A model generated the notes under the pieces. That model did not search any database, was not told the DNA's origin, and was given only the letters and a program-made list of their open reading frames with translations. Of a stretch of 64,000 nt of DNA, positions 26,829 to 36,428 are shown in pieces. The translations under genes and the position numbers were made by a program. This DNA is from Siphonodentalium dalli (taxonomy: Eukaryota > Mollusca > Scaphopoda > Gadilida > Siphonodentaliidae), in NCBI GenBank assembly GCA_032622095.1, contig CP136067.1, positions 76,596,705 through 76,660,704 of the forward strand, given 5' to 3'. Within the stretch, counting starts at the first letter, position 1. Each line of letters starts with the position of its first letter.

Positions 26829-28900
26829 TTAACAGATTATACATTCGTAATGGATTGACCACTGTTGTTCATAAGTTGATGCATCTGGAATATTCCAGGG
26901 CATTTTTGACGCATTTTGAAATACCTTATCAAATCCAAGGTCAATTAGAATTGTATTTATCTCAGATGCATCCACATATAATACTAACACGCCTGTTTCC
27001 TCCTTGATTGCCTCATACTTTAGCAGTGAATCTTGCACAGTGACATGTCGTTGGAAGACCTTCCTACTGACGAGTCGCTTTTCGTTGCCCACCACAGCAT
27101 CAACATGACCTTTCCCATGAGAAGTCGCACTATCATTCCATATGAGTTTTATTTAATGCACGGATTCCAGTAAAGGTAATGCTGATACAATAGGTCTGTT
27201 CTTAAACTGGCTTGAGGGTTCATCAAACCATATATGAATAATTTTTACATCTTCGCTAGCAAGCTTCTTGATAAGAAGATTCAAAGTCACCACACCTTCA
27301 TATTTGGTATGCTCAGTTTGGTCAGATATCACCACTGCAGATTTAGTTTCTCAATTATAATTAACATATGTGAAAACTTGCACCCCATCTTGCCAGTGAG
27401 TGGTGTAAAATTTCAAAGAAATCTATTTGTAGGATAGCTGTAGTTGTATCAGTTGTGAGAGTAACTTTTGTTTCCCTCTGAAATTATTCTTGCTTATGTT
27501 TAAAGGTACGGTTGGCCTTGGCGGTAGGTATCCTGTGAAAATATTTCCACCCATCAAAAACCGCCACAAACAGAAAGAACATCAAAATGTAGACAGACTT
27601 TGTCCGTATACAAATAAGAAATATCGCATAAACAGTATGTTATTGTCATTTGTTTGACCATTGTTATGTAAACAGAAGCATAAAAAGTTACTTTTCTGGT
27701 GTTTGTTTATATTATGATGGTAAACATAAAGAGCGTTCTTTGTTGCTGAATTCCTGATATGGACCCAATAAAGAGCGTTTATATCATTTGTGTGTGATTA
27801 GACAGTGACACTGTGCTGTCTTCTGTAACACAATCAGGCTCTTGCTTATGTAAAATACAGTAAGTCTTTATGATAGCATGCTGTTTACGCGATGGTCATG
27901 GTATATATGAACGAAACTGTATGCGTTTTAATGTTTGTCTGTTTACGGTGTTTGGAACAAATATGAATATTTTCGACAACGAAGGCCAACCGTGCCTTTA
28001 ATGAAATCGTGACAGAAGAATACTGGCAATAAGTCACGCAGTTGATTGTAGAGATCTGTTACACGTCCAGAATGTTCAACTTTGGCAAGTTGTTCACTGT
28101 TATCCACACTATAAGTTTTTTCCCATTGAAACTATATGATAATTTTGACATCTCTTTCCTCATCCTTCAAGGGGAAATATGTATTGAAGAGATGGGCATC
28201 CTTCCAAATATCATACTCATTAAACCAACACCTCTCTTTGTTAAATACTTCGCAAAATATGGCAGATGCGAATTTATTCTTGTAGAGTGTGAAATTATTG
28301 TCATATTTATTCAGGCTTCTCTAACATGAGAAATGAGTTTTTATGTATTATACATGTACAAGCATTCCTTGCCATCTCGCTACTAAGTTTTACGCGAGAA
28401 GGCCTATACTCATCGAACGCTGACTTTCCAATCTGTATATTATGGTATATTTTTAAACAGAGTGTACACTTCAAGAATGGTCCTCTGTAGATGGCGTTTT
28501 TGCATGTGAACTTTGCCTTGCTCTGTTCTGATGGCCCACACACCCCTCTTCTCAGGTGCCTGGCGTGAGATATCATTTCTTTCATAAAATAATCTGACAG
28601 CAGTTATCGATTCATTTGTAAAACTTGAATGGTGAGAATTAGTGTTCTCTTTATTCAATGAAAATGTTTTATGACTGAGAAAACCTTTGGTGAAGCACCC
28701 GAGTTATTTTCCAACCTGTTCTTCTCTCTGTGCTTTGCTTGATCCTTAAAGCCTTTGACTTTCCACACGAGTTTGCTTTTTCCCTTGATGACGTATTTTC
28801 ACACTTCTTTTTCTGAAAAGTGCTGATACGTGACATCAAGCTGCGCTGTTTTGTCCAAATAATCACTATTTTTTCCATCGTTTATTAACTTTTCTCTTCT
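26829..28900 (-). pseudogene. decayed gene of an uncharacterised transposase-like family, interrupted by a MITE
   Basis: Reading the minus strand from about 28900 down, conserved-looking blocks appear in order but in shifting frames. They are a Lys-rich lead (28669-28878), ERNDISRQAPEK and MQKRHLQRTI (28440-28658), IGKSAFDEYRPSRVKLSS (about 28350-28430), FQWEKTYSVDNS and LRDLLPVFFCHDFIK (28000-28120), AILQIDFFE (27350-27470), IWFDEPSSQFKNR (27160-27240) and ATSHGKGHVDAV (27090-27130). I recognise this order from large unnamed invertebrate proteins in which the later motifs read 'DFAEN', 'SDGPSSQFKN' and 'TSHGKG..DG'. Frameshifts, in-frame stops and a 494-bp insertion at 27504-27997 show it is dead. 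The spaced Asp residues suggest an RNase H-like (DDE-type) nuclease, which is inference. No zinc finger or DNA-binding domain is evident. Confidence 0.65.
27504..27997. mobile_element. 494-bp MITE with TTAA target site duplication
   Basis: Terminal inverted repeats AGGTACGGTTGGCCTT and AAGGCCAACCGTGCCT (15 of 16 match) are flanked by TTAA at 27500-27503 and 27998-28001. Removing the element and one TTAA rejoins the surrounding pseudogene in frame (HDFIK then HKQE), which proves the borders. TTAA targets fit the piggyBac or Kolobok superfamilies; the AGG start is not the usual CCC of piggyBac. No transposase is encoded. A diverged inverted copy lies near 52200-52660. Confidence 0.9.
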
Positions 28901-30156
28901 TTTCTTCTAGCGTTCGGTAAAATTACTGAATGTACCATTCACACGTGAGATGTCCTTGTATTTTACTCTCACTGATCGATATACCATATTAGGCAGTATG
29001 AGATAAACGATGTTATGTATACTAGCTTTTAACAACAATGGATAAAACAATGATTGGCTTATCCAATCCAAAAGGACATGTACGTGTTATCAGTGCATGC
29101 AGAAGGGTTGCTCACTTTATTAAATGTGGGGGGGGGGACGATGAGTTCACCAATATTCTGAAAAGAGATCTTCAATTTCTTACATGCATTTTCATTTCCG
29201 GAAAATCGTGAGGAAAATATAGGATAGGTAGGTAGGCAATTTTTTTTTTAATTTAATTTTTAAGAATGGGGTTACATATACCACATTAGCAATGCATGAC
29301 CCTTTAAAGTCAATAATGTAAGTTGTTGGTTACATTTATATCATATCTGTTTTATTGGAGTTCTTTTTTGTTTAAAAAATGCACAAAAATGTGACTAACG
29401 TGACATACAAAATCCGCCACCGAAAACCCTTATTTTTTTCATTCTCTAAAAATTCTCACCAGAATGGCACATTTTATCAGCTTCTCCAAACCAAACGTTC
29501 CCAAAAGTTTATTTATTTTTTGGAATTCGCACCTACTTATCTTATTTCTGGTGAAGCAACTTTTTAACGTGTTTTCATGTTAAAAACAATATGTATACAA
29601 GTAGATTTAGTAGATTTAGACGTTTTATTTACACAATAAATATTACAATATAATAATGCATTTAAAATAATTAAAAGGTCAGTCATATTTATTGTGCGGA
29701 GAAGTGCATGGCTTAGCCAGGTTAGGCTGTCTTCCTGTCACTATTAAACAAAGGGGGGAAATCAACTAGTGATTTTTAAGGGATAAGCGAGCTTCAAATT
29801 CTGATAATTTGTATAACCCTCTTCTGAAGAAAATTCCAGAACACACCATTTTGAAGGGAATGATTTTCCTCACCTGTTGTCCGTTTTCGTAGAATGGCTG
29901 ACAAGAGCAGTTTTGTGATCCACGCAAAGGGAAGATAACCTGATTCATGAATCCGGTTAAACTTTGTCAGTTGCTTTTTGGGTCGGTGGTTTCTACGCGC
30001 AGTGGAATTAATTCTCGGTGAAGTTAACCCTCTGTGCTGTCTTTCCCCCAATCGTAAAAATGGCACCGTGATATGGGCCAACGGCTGCCCCTGAACAAAA
30101 TGACGTCGTGATATGGACCAACGACTGCCCCTGCATCATGCAAGGTAGGGCTTATT
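28901..30156. other. unassigned part of ETS intron 3
   Basis: A direct duplication CGTGATATGG.CCAACG.CTG occurs at 30069 and 30109. A 95-codon minus frame at 29794-30081 has no known motif. Confidence 0.45.
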
Positions 30157-30491
30157 GTCAAATGATACCCGAATCATTAAATTTTGCTACCATACAAAAG
30201 TCTGATTGGTCAAATGATACCCCAAATGACCCATACCTTTTGAGATAAAATTTACCTTTTATCAGAAATATTGATCAAGATGCATTTTGTCTCCGAACGG
30301 TATAATATCAGTTTGTAAACAAAAGTCCTATTCACTTAGTTTTATCTTGATGACGTCGAAGGCACAACTTGTGATACTGAGTCCATAAATGCATAGATAA
30401 TTGTCCACAAATGTTATCCTACTTCATAAAACAATGTTTACCTGTGGATACCTTTATCGGATTGAATGGGTGGTTTGGTATCATTTGACTT
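30157..30491. mobile_element. MITE-like element with GTCAAATGATACC ends
   Basis: GTCAAATGATACC occurs near 30159 and again near 30209 in direct orientation, and inverted at about 30477-30490 (GGTATCATTTGAC). The next bases also pair (CCAAA...ACCCAT against ATGGGTGGTTTGG), giving an inverted-repeat element of about 280-335 bp. The left border is ambiguous because of the duplicated end. Confidence 0.65.
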
Positions 30492-30527
30492 AGTGCTAGT
30501 ATGATATCAGACTTACGTATTATTTAG

Positions 30528-30600
30528 TTATATTTACATAGCCTGTGTCTGTTACACTAAATACTATTAGGTGATTGATCAACTACAATTGGGTCACGTG
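30528..30600 (+). repeat. short dispersed repeat, copy 1
   Basis: ATTTACATAGCC, TACACTAAAT, GGTGATTG.TCA and AATTGGGTCAC are shared with 40485-40556 in the same orientation. Confidence 0.65.
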
Positions 30601-30786
30601 TTGACAAAATGCGGTGTGTGTATATGTAGACATAGAAAATTTACTGTTATTTTTGAGTGCGCGGCCATAGACTATTCGATCGATAATTCACATATACAAT
30701 ATTTGGCTAATTTACAATGCTGCATTATATAATATCCCAACTGAAGATACATAGAAGAAAAAAATCAGCTGAGTTTGTAACTATAA

Positions 30787-30935
30787 TAAATGAAGGTAGA
30801 TTGAGTGTTTAATTGAGGGGTATGTCGCTGTGGCCATTTGATCACATTAAGTGTGAACCTATTCGTGGTTCGCACGACATGCCAACAACCACAGCGACAT
30901 ACCCCTCAATAAAACACTCAAACTACATTCATTTC
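30787..30935. mobile_element. long hairpin (foldback MITE) in ETS intron 3
   Basis: About 47-bp arms (30787-30833, 30889-30935) are inverted copies with few mismatches, including GAGGGGTATGTCGCTGTGG and its complement. A loop of about 55 bp separates them and itself contains GTGTGAACC/GGTTCGCAC. If transcribed with the ETS pre-mRNA it would form a long hairpin. Confidence 0.8.
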
Positions 30936-31468
30936 TTAAATAAACCGATGACAAAACCAGTAAACATTATTAAAACAGCCAATTCAGTTCTGGTCTCTCG
31001 ACAATGTGATATATTTCATGTTGGTTCATAACAGCAAAACCTGCATCTATGTATTCGTAAGATCGTGTAGCCAAAGCCTAGTTCATCCGAAACATTTTCC
31101 AAAAAAACAATTTCGTACTGAAAGTACCGACTGGAAGAAAAATAATTGTTCCAATCAAGTTTCAAATACCGTCACATCTGTACTGCTGCTAAGACCATTT
31201 ATTTATAATTGTGCAACCATTGGTGCATTGCAAAGTTTCCTTCCGAACTCGCACGTGGGGCGATTATTTCGAGAATTGGTTGCGCACCTGTTCATCCGAG
31301 GATTTTTTGCAACCAACTGGATCAACGACAGGTTGTTGATTAATTTTTTGTCTGGAAATATTCATCGTGGCTAATGACAGGACAGCTTTCACGTTGAGCG
31401 CAAGTATTTATTGACAGCTTTCGGCATCCAATGATTACATTCCTATCGTGTGATGATTTATTTTTCAG
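30936..31468. other. end of ETS intron 3
   Basis: No feature other than the exon-4 acceptor tract. A 122-codon frame at 31006-31374 lacks recognisable motifs and is likely chance. Confidence 0.5.
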
Positions 31469-31668
31469 ACATAACTGGTCGCACGGAATCTTACCAGGAG
31501 TACTATTATCACTACTACAGGCGTGAAGGTCCACCAAATACATTCCAGCGACGCGGCTCGTTGCAGCTATGGCAGTTCCTGGTGGCTCTCCTTAGTGACC
31601 CGAATAACTCAGCATTCATAGCATGGACAGGCAGAGGACTCGAATTCAAACTGATTGAACCAGAGGAG
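31469..31668 (+). CDS. ETV1/4/5: ETS gene exon 4: N-terminal half of the ETS domain
   Basis: The acceptor tttatttttcag is followed by a Tyr-rich lead (SYQEYYYHYYRREGPP) and then the start of the ETS winged helix: RRGSLQLWQFLVALLSDP, FIAWTGRGLEFKLIEPEE. The REGPxxxQRRGSLQLWQF run is typical of the PEA3 subfamily, which separates it from ERG/FLI, ETS1 and ELK groups. The exon ends at phase 0 after EPEE with donor GTTGGT, a weaker donor than those of the other exons. The ETS domain is conventionally split here, between EPEE and VARRWG. Helix 1 and the first beta strands are encoded by this exon. Confidence 0.96.
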
Positions 31669-31895
31669 GTTGGTATCAATTATCTTGAATATATACAACA
31701 CGGGTTGTTCCTCTGCATGGAAGCTTTCGTTTTGATTTGAATAAATCGAAACACACATTCGTTGTTCCCTATTTTCGGGTATATAGGTCTTCACGGTGCT
31801 TTCTATATTAAAAACAAATATCACGCTTTAGTAAAACAAATCTAACTTTAACATGTAACCACAACTTGTGTTTTATTCCATAGTTTGTTTGTTGT

Positions 31896-32008
<113 letters not shown>

Positions 32009-32230
32009 ACATTCATGCATATATATATCGTCTACAGATAACACATCCGTATATACTGTATCAACAACAACCTATAAGAACAAGAATTAGATCCAAATTA
32101 AAGCACAAATTCTTTTCCAAAGGCAGAAAGCAACATATAAATTCCATTACTTTCATTTAGTTCTAATTTTGGTTGGCGACAAAATGCGTTATACATTCAA
32201 ACTTGTAACACTTTAATATTCATTTTAAAT

Positions 32231-32246
32231 CCCCCCCCCCCCCCCC
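32231..32246. repeat. homopolymer C16 (last ETS intron)
   Basis: A run of 16 C. Other long runs: G11 at 14052, G10 at 21549, G10 at 29128, G12 at 34239, C13 at 39360, G17 at 42473, C12 at 60895, T18 at about 63600. Their lengths are prone to assembly error. Confidence 0.9.
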
Positions 32247-32367
32247 TCATATATGTCGGTGCGGCTTATTACCGTTATGTTACATCTAATAAGATATCAA
32301 TTGAATAGAGACTTCTGGAAGGAGAATTGCCTTAACAAGATCGACTGCAGACTGTGTATTTCGGAAG

Positions 32368-32520
32368 TCATTGGCAGCGAAGTTAAATCACGTCCTGCAC
32401 CGAAGTGTAACTGGCAGCGCAGTTAATCGTGTCCTACACTTTGATGTTGGGCGTTATTAACTGCGCTTTATATATAGCTAGAAGTTGATGCAGGACGTGA
32501 TTAACTGCGCTTCCAATGGA
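32368..32520. repeat. palindromic element in the last ETS intron
   Basis: A left arm near 32368-32410 (CATTGGCAGCGAAGTTAAATC, then ACGTCCTGCA) is inverted at 32476-32520 (TGCAGGACGT, then GATTAACTGCGCTTCCAATG). Two further GCGCAGTTAAT / ATTAACTGCGC copies lie between. It ends about 50 bp before the exon-5 acceptor. Confidence 0.75.
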
Positions 32521-32570
32521 TTCTGGTCTATCATTTTTTTCAATCATGAGTATATTGTGATTGATTGCAG

Positions 32571-33014
32571 GTGGCAAGACGCTGGGGTGTACAGAAGAAC
32601 AGGCCAGCTATGAACTATGACAAACTCAGTCGATCACTGAGATATTACTACGAGAAAGGGATAATGCAAAAAGTAGCCGGGGAACGATACGTGTATAAAT
32701 TCGTGTGTGAACCCGACGCTTTGTTCTCAATGGCTTTTCCTGATAATCGCAGACCAGTGCTTAAAACAGACACACCACGTGATTCATATATTCACGAGAA
32801 CAAGGATCCTTACGAAACCCAAGATATCCAGACACCGCCTCCTACAGGCACTGGACAGTATGCGTCTGGATACCATCCTCAGAATTTCTCTCAGTTTCCT
32901 TGCCAACGACAGTCTCCTGTGATTGACTTGTCGAATTCTCACAGGTTGCAATATTTTCACGATCTCCAGCAGATGTATTACCCAGGACCTTACATTGAAG
33001 GCTGCGTTTACTGA
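32571..33014 (+). CDS. ETV1/4/5: ETS gene last exon: recognition helix, wing and C-terminal tail
   Basis: The acceptor is ttgattgcag. The 147-residue exon opens with [20 protein letters not shown] and the recognition helix [17 protein letters not shown], holding the two DNA-contacting Arg residues. The wing [10 protein letters not shown] and the PEA3-type [20 protein letters not shown] follow. A loosely conserved, Pro/Gln/Tyr-rich C-terminus ([18 protein letters not shown]) ends in GPYIEGCVY, close to the PEA3 C-terminal motif ending NEGYVY. Stop TGA at 33012-33014. No frameshift or missing key residue is seen, so the gene looks intact and functional. Confidence 0.97.
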   Translation: MARRWGVQKNRPAMNYDKLSRSLRYYYEKGIMQKVAGERYVYKFVCEPDALFSMAFPDNRRPVLKTDTPRDSYIHENKDPYETQDIQTPPPTGTGQYASGYHPQNFSQFPCQRQSPVIDLSNSHRLQYFHDLQQMYYPGPYIEGCVY

Positions 33015-33460
33015 TGTCACAGACAGGAGGACGATGAAATTACGGGATTAGGAGAACTATACTTTAATAATTATATCATTGTTGATTTTTTATTTATTTA
33101 TTGAATATCATTATTGTCATTCAGTCGACACAGCAGGACAGAGAGTTGCACGTATCTTTAGTCTTGCGAGACATTAGTTAATTCGCATTCTTGGCAACTG
33201 AGTTTAATGTATCCGCCTCAGTTCTATGGAACGCCATAATACTAAATATTACTGCATGCTCACGGACTTGTCTGGAAGAAAAGTACAAGCAGTACCCATG
33301 TGCAGATAAATATATATTACGCCACACTGCACGCATACTTATGCGTCACTCGGACAATCAGTCATGTATGTATAACGTTTTTCAACTCTCTTGGCATAAT
33401 TTCAATCATGAATTATTTCAGTATAGTTGTACCAAGACTATCTAGAATAGAGCAGCCTGG
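33015..33460 (+). promoter_or_regulatory. probable 3' UTR of the ETS gene with AU-rich element
   Basis: AT-rich sequence after the stop includes TTTATTTATTTATTG near 33087-33102, an AUUUAUUUA-type AU-rich element associated with mRNA instability in many regulators. No canonical AATAAA is close. An ATTAAA at 33940-33945 followed by a GT-rich stretch is one distant candidate polyadenylation site. The UTR end is therefore unresolved. Confidence 0.4.
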
Positions 33461-33465
33461 GTAGG

Positions 33466-33669
33466 CTCTACGCTTTCGGTATGTCTGGAACAAATAGCAG
33501 GGAATGCCATTACTTTCAAAACATATTATTTCAGTTCCATGCAGCTATCTTCTGATTGACTCCGATCAGACTTGTCCCAATTTGTGGTTGGTTGACAGCG
33601 CCGTAATATCATCATTTGAAAGTATTGGGATTCCCCAATATTTGTTCCAGACGATTGAACGCGTAGAGT
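33466..33669. mobile_element. foldback MITE just downstream of the ETS coding region
   Basis: The left arm 33466-33550 and right arm 33592-33669 are inverted copies: CTCTACGC, GTCTGGAACAAATA, GGGAAT and ACTTTCAAA recur as complements. It starts about 450 bp after the stop codon, so it may lie in the 3' UTR or just beyond it. Confidence 0.75.
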
Positions 33670-34689
33670 TGGCATCACCTTGACTAGCTAGCTTGTATAC
33701 TATTAATGGTGAATATTATTCAGCAACAGCCAGTCGTAAGCCCAAATAGATCTGACGGAGAACAATTATGTGGTCAAATACGGGTGCATGCTTATATTTT
33801 CCCCACAGGAACGTATAAAATAGCTTTCGGTGATGCTCTTTCAAATGTTCATGAATTTGTCACGATCTCAGACTAGTTGTGTTATCAACGGGTTCACACA
33901 CATGCAACGTTTGAATGCACTCCTCATCCGATATTTTCTATTAAAATATGTTTTAACATCTCCTGTGTTGTTTAGATTACTAAGGTTATCGGAGGACCCG
34001 CAACTTTGAATGCGAGAAAAATATTTTTACTTACTTTACTTAAGCCCATCTGAGACACATGCATACTGATTAATGAATTGGTTAATTGTCATCACTATTA
34101 TCATATAGTCCATATCTCCACCCATCTGTTTCTCCAGACAAGTTAGACAACACGACCAAATATATTCATACCTGGTGTAGAAGAATTCGAACTAGATTCA
34201 GTTGTTTAGACCGGTCGTCATGTTCCCTGGGTTTGGGTGGGGGGGGGGGGACTGCGACCCAGGAAAATTGTTCGCTTCCGATAATAGTTATGCGACGATT
34301 ACAGAATTCGCGGTGTGTAGAAAGTTTAGTTAGAAATATCAGTCTCAAATACAAGTTGTATTACAATTATGTCGGACAATGTCCGTTGGTTAAATCCAGG
34401 TATGAAAGCATCCCAAATTAAATAGAACGAATTCAATATTAAAGATAGATTATCTCTTCCTAAACATGTTTTATATAGTTTCCGGAGTATAAAATAATAA
34501 ACATGAATCGAAGACCACTGTCCGGAAACGCCTCGATCAATTAATATTTATCTTTAAATCGACACCTTCGCCCTTCATGCCTTCTAACATTTGTATTTAT
34601 ATAAGAAATAAGCCAATATAATAAGCGAGATCACTGGGTCGCGTCGTATTAGATTCATCAAGCTCCGTTCCGTGGTTTCAGAGATTCTT
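33670..34689. other. unassigned sequence downstream of the ETS gene
   Basis: Nothing supportable besides a candidate ATTAAA at 33940 and a G12 run at 34239. Confidence 0.45.
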
Positions 34690-34845
34690 CCAGCTCCGGT
34701 TCCGTTGTTTTAGTGCTACTGGTCAAAGTTTTGGAGTAGCATTTCCATATATGGAGCTTTTCAATTATTCATGACTTCAATCTATGGAATTCTACTTCAA
34801 AACTTTTACCTGTAGCACTAAAACCACGGAACCGGACCTGGTGGA
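34690..34845. mobile_element. palindromic MITE, family member 1
   Basis: AGCTCCGGTTCCGTTGTTTT and AGTGCTACTGGTCAAAGTTT on the left are mirrored by AAAACTTTTACCTGTAGCAC and TAAAACCACGGAACCGGACC on the right. The centre is an AT-rich palindrome containing CCATATATGGAG. A related copy is at 51070-51240. Confidence 0.78.
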
Positions 34846-36332
34846 TCCAATATGGCCGCTATAGTGACAAGTCGTATTACAAAAAAGGCATTGTTATCTT
34901 GGGGTCCTAAATTATTATGGATATTATGTGCTCAATTTTTTTCCGCCAACCGACTCTCGTCTGCTACTCCGCGGCGAAAAAATGTGAAACGTATATTTTA
35001 CTTTATATTTATTCCGACCTACCGATCCAAATTTCTGGAAAAAAATATCCGAAAACCCTATCTTTGGGATGACACCTTAGACATTAAATATTTCCAAATT
35101 TCGTTTTTAACAACATGGCGATTTTACTCTTTGCATCTGAAGTTGTTGGTTATATGCCAAACAATGTATTAACAGCAGAAGCTAATTGGATGCCAGATAT
35201 ACTTCAAATACTGATACCGAATTACGTAACAAGCAAATTTATATTCAACGAAGGAACTGTGTAGCCTATCAAAATTGGTGTCTACGAACCGTAGCTGTTG
35301 ATACGAGTGAACCATATAGCTATCACATATGATTGTTAAAATGGTTTGGGGTGCACATATTTTTACAAATGAGCAGGTCGTGTTGTCCACTTTAACGCTT
35401 GGTGATCCGAAATTATTAAGAAACCTTTTCAGATGCTATTTTGCGTTGTAATTTTCTATATTGTTGACGTTTGGCGGCACTCATGCATTTTCTGAAAGTA
35501 ACACATTTGTAGAAACAATGACGCATACAAATTTGATGTGAAAAATATCTACGAGGACTAATTTTATATCTGCAAAATACTCACCATTTTGTGTCGTGTT
35601 GTGGAATTTTCTGATGGTTTTTGGATGTGAACCGTGAATTAGCATTCTCGAACAGAAACCATGATTTATCAGAAGAAAGCGATTTCTCGAGTCTCAGTTC
35701 CCCTCGATGAATTAGTCACACTATCATGATATATTTGAGATTTATCAGTCATTTCAGCATCCTAAATTCGACACTTCGTCCAATAAAATACCTGTATTTC
35801 ATAATTGGTGGTGGAACTCTGGCTATGTGTTTATACATAAGATCGTGCATACATGGTATACCAGCATACTGGCATGGTTATATTATGATTGCTGAATCTG
35901 TGGTAGACTGTGGAGAACTACACGTTATCAATCTGTCCATTTTGGTGTTAGTCTCATCACTCGTTGATGGTCATCTGTTCCCATTTTATTCGAACTCAGT
36001 TATTTAAAAAAAATATTAAGGAATTAGTTATACACCCTATACATTTGAGCGAAGATATGTACTCTGCCATTCATAGTTATCTGCACATTGCCCCAATGGG
36101 ATGATGTATATTCTCTGCTACACATTTTCAGTTCAGATGAAATTGTCCGGCTGAATGATATACATCGTTTCAGGATTAAGGTTTTACGACTTAGCACAAA
36201 GCCATATCACAACGATGTTTGGAATGACGCAACGGGTTACTTTCACTGGGACTCGCGCCATGCACTGACACTCCATATACGCAACGGATTAACTTGGCTC
36301 AGATACATGAATCGGATTACCATCCTTTACGT
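34846..36332. other. unassigned intergenic sequence
   Basis: A TTTTACTCTTTGCAT word at 35120 links to the repeat family at 8895-9430. No gene recognised. Confidence 0.45.
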
Positions 36333-36428
36333 GGAGCAAACAGGATTCGAACCACATTCAACATCGTTGGGCCACTTATGAAGATTCAATGGTGTATGCG
36401 CCTTACCAACTGAGTTACCAGCTTTTTT
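36333..36428 (-). repeat. tRNA-derived pseudogene or SINE head
   Basis: On the minus strand GGTAACTCAGTTGGTAAGGC (A box) and GGTTCGAATCC (B box, 36343-36353) sit about 50 bp apart. The arms do not fold into a full cloverleaf with a good acceptor stem, so it is a tRNA relic, not a tRNA gene. Confidence 0.6.
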
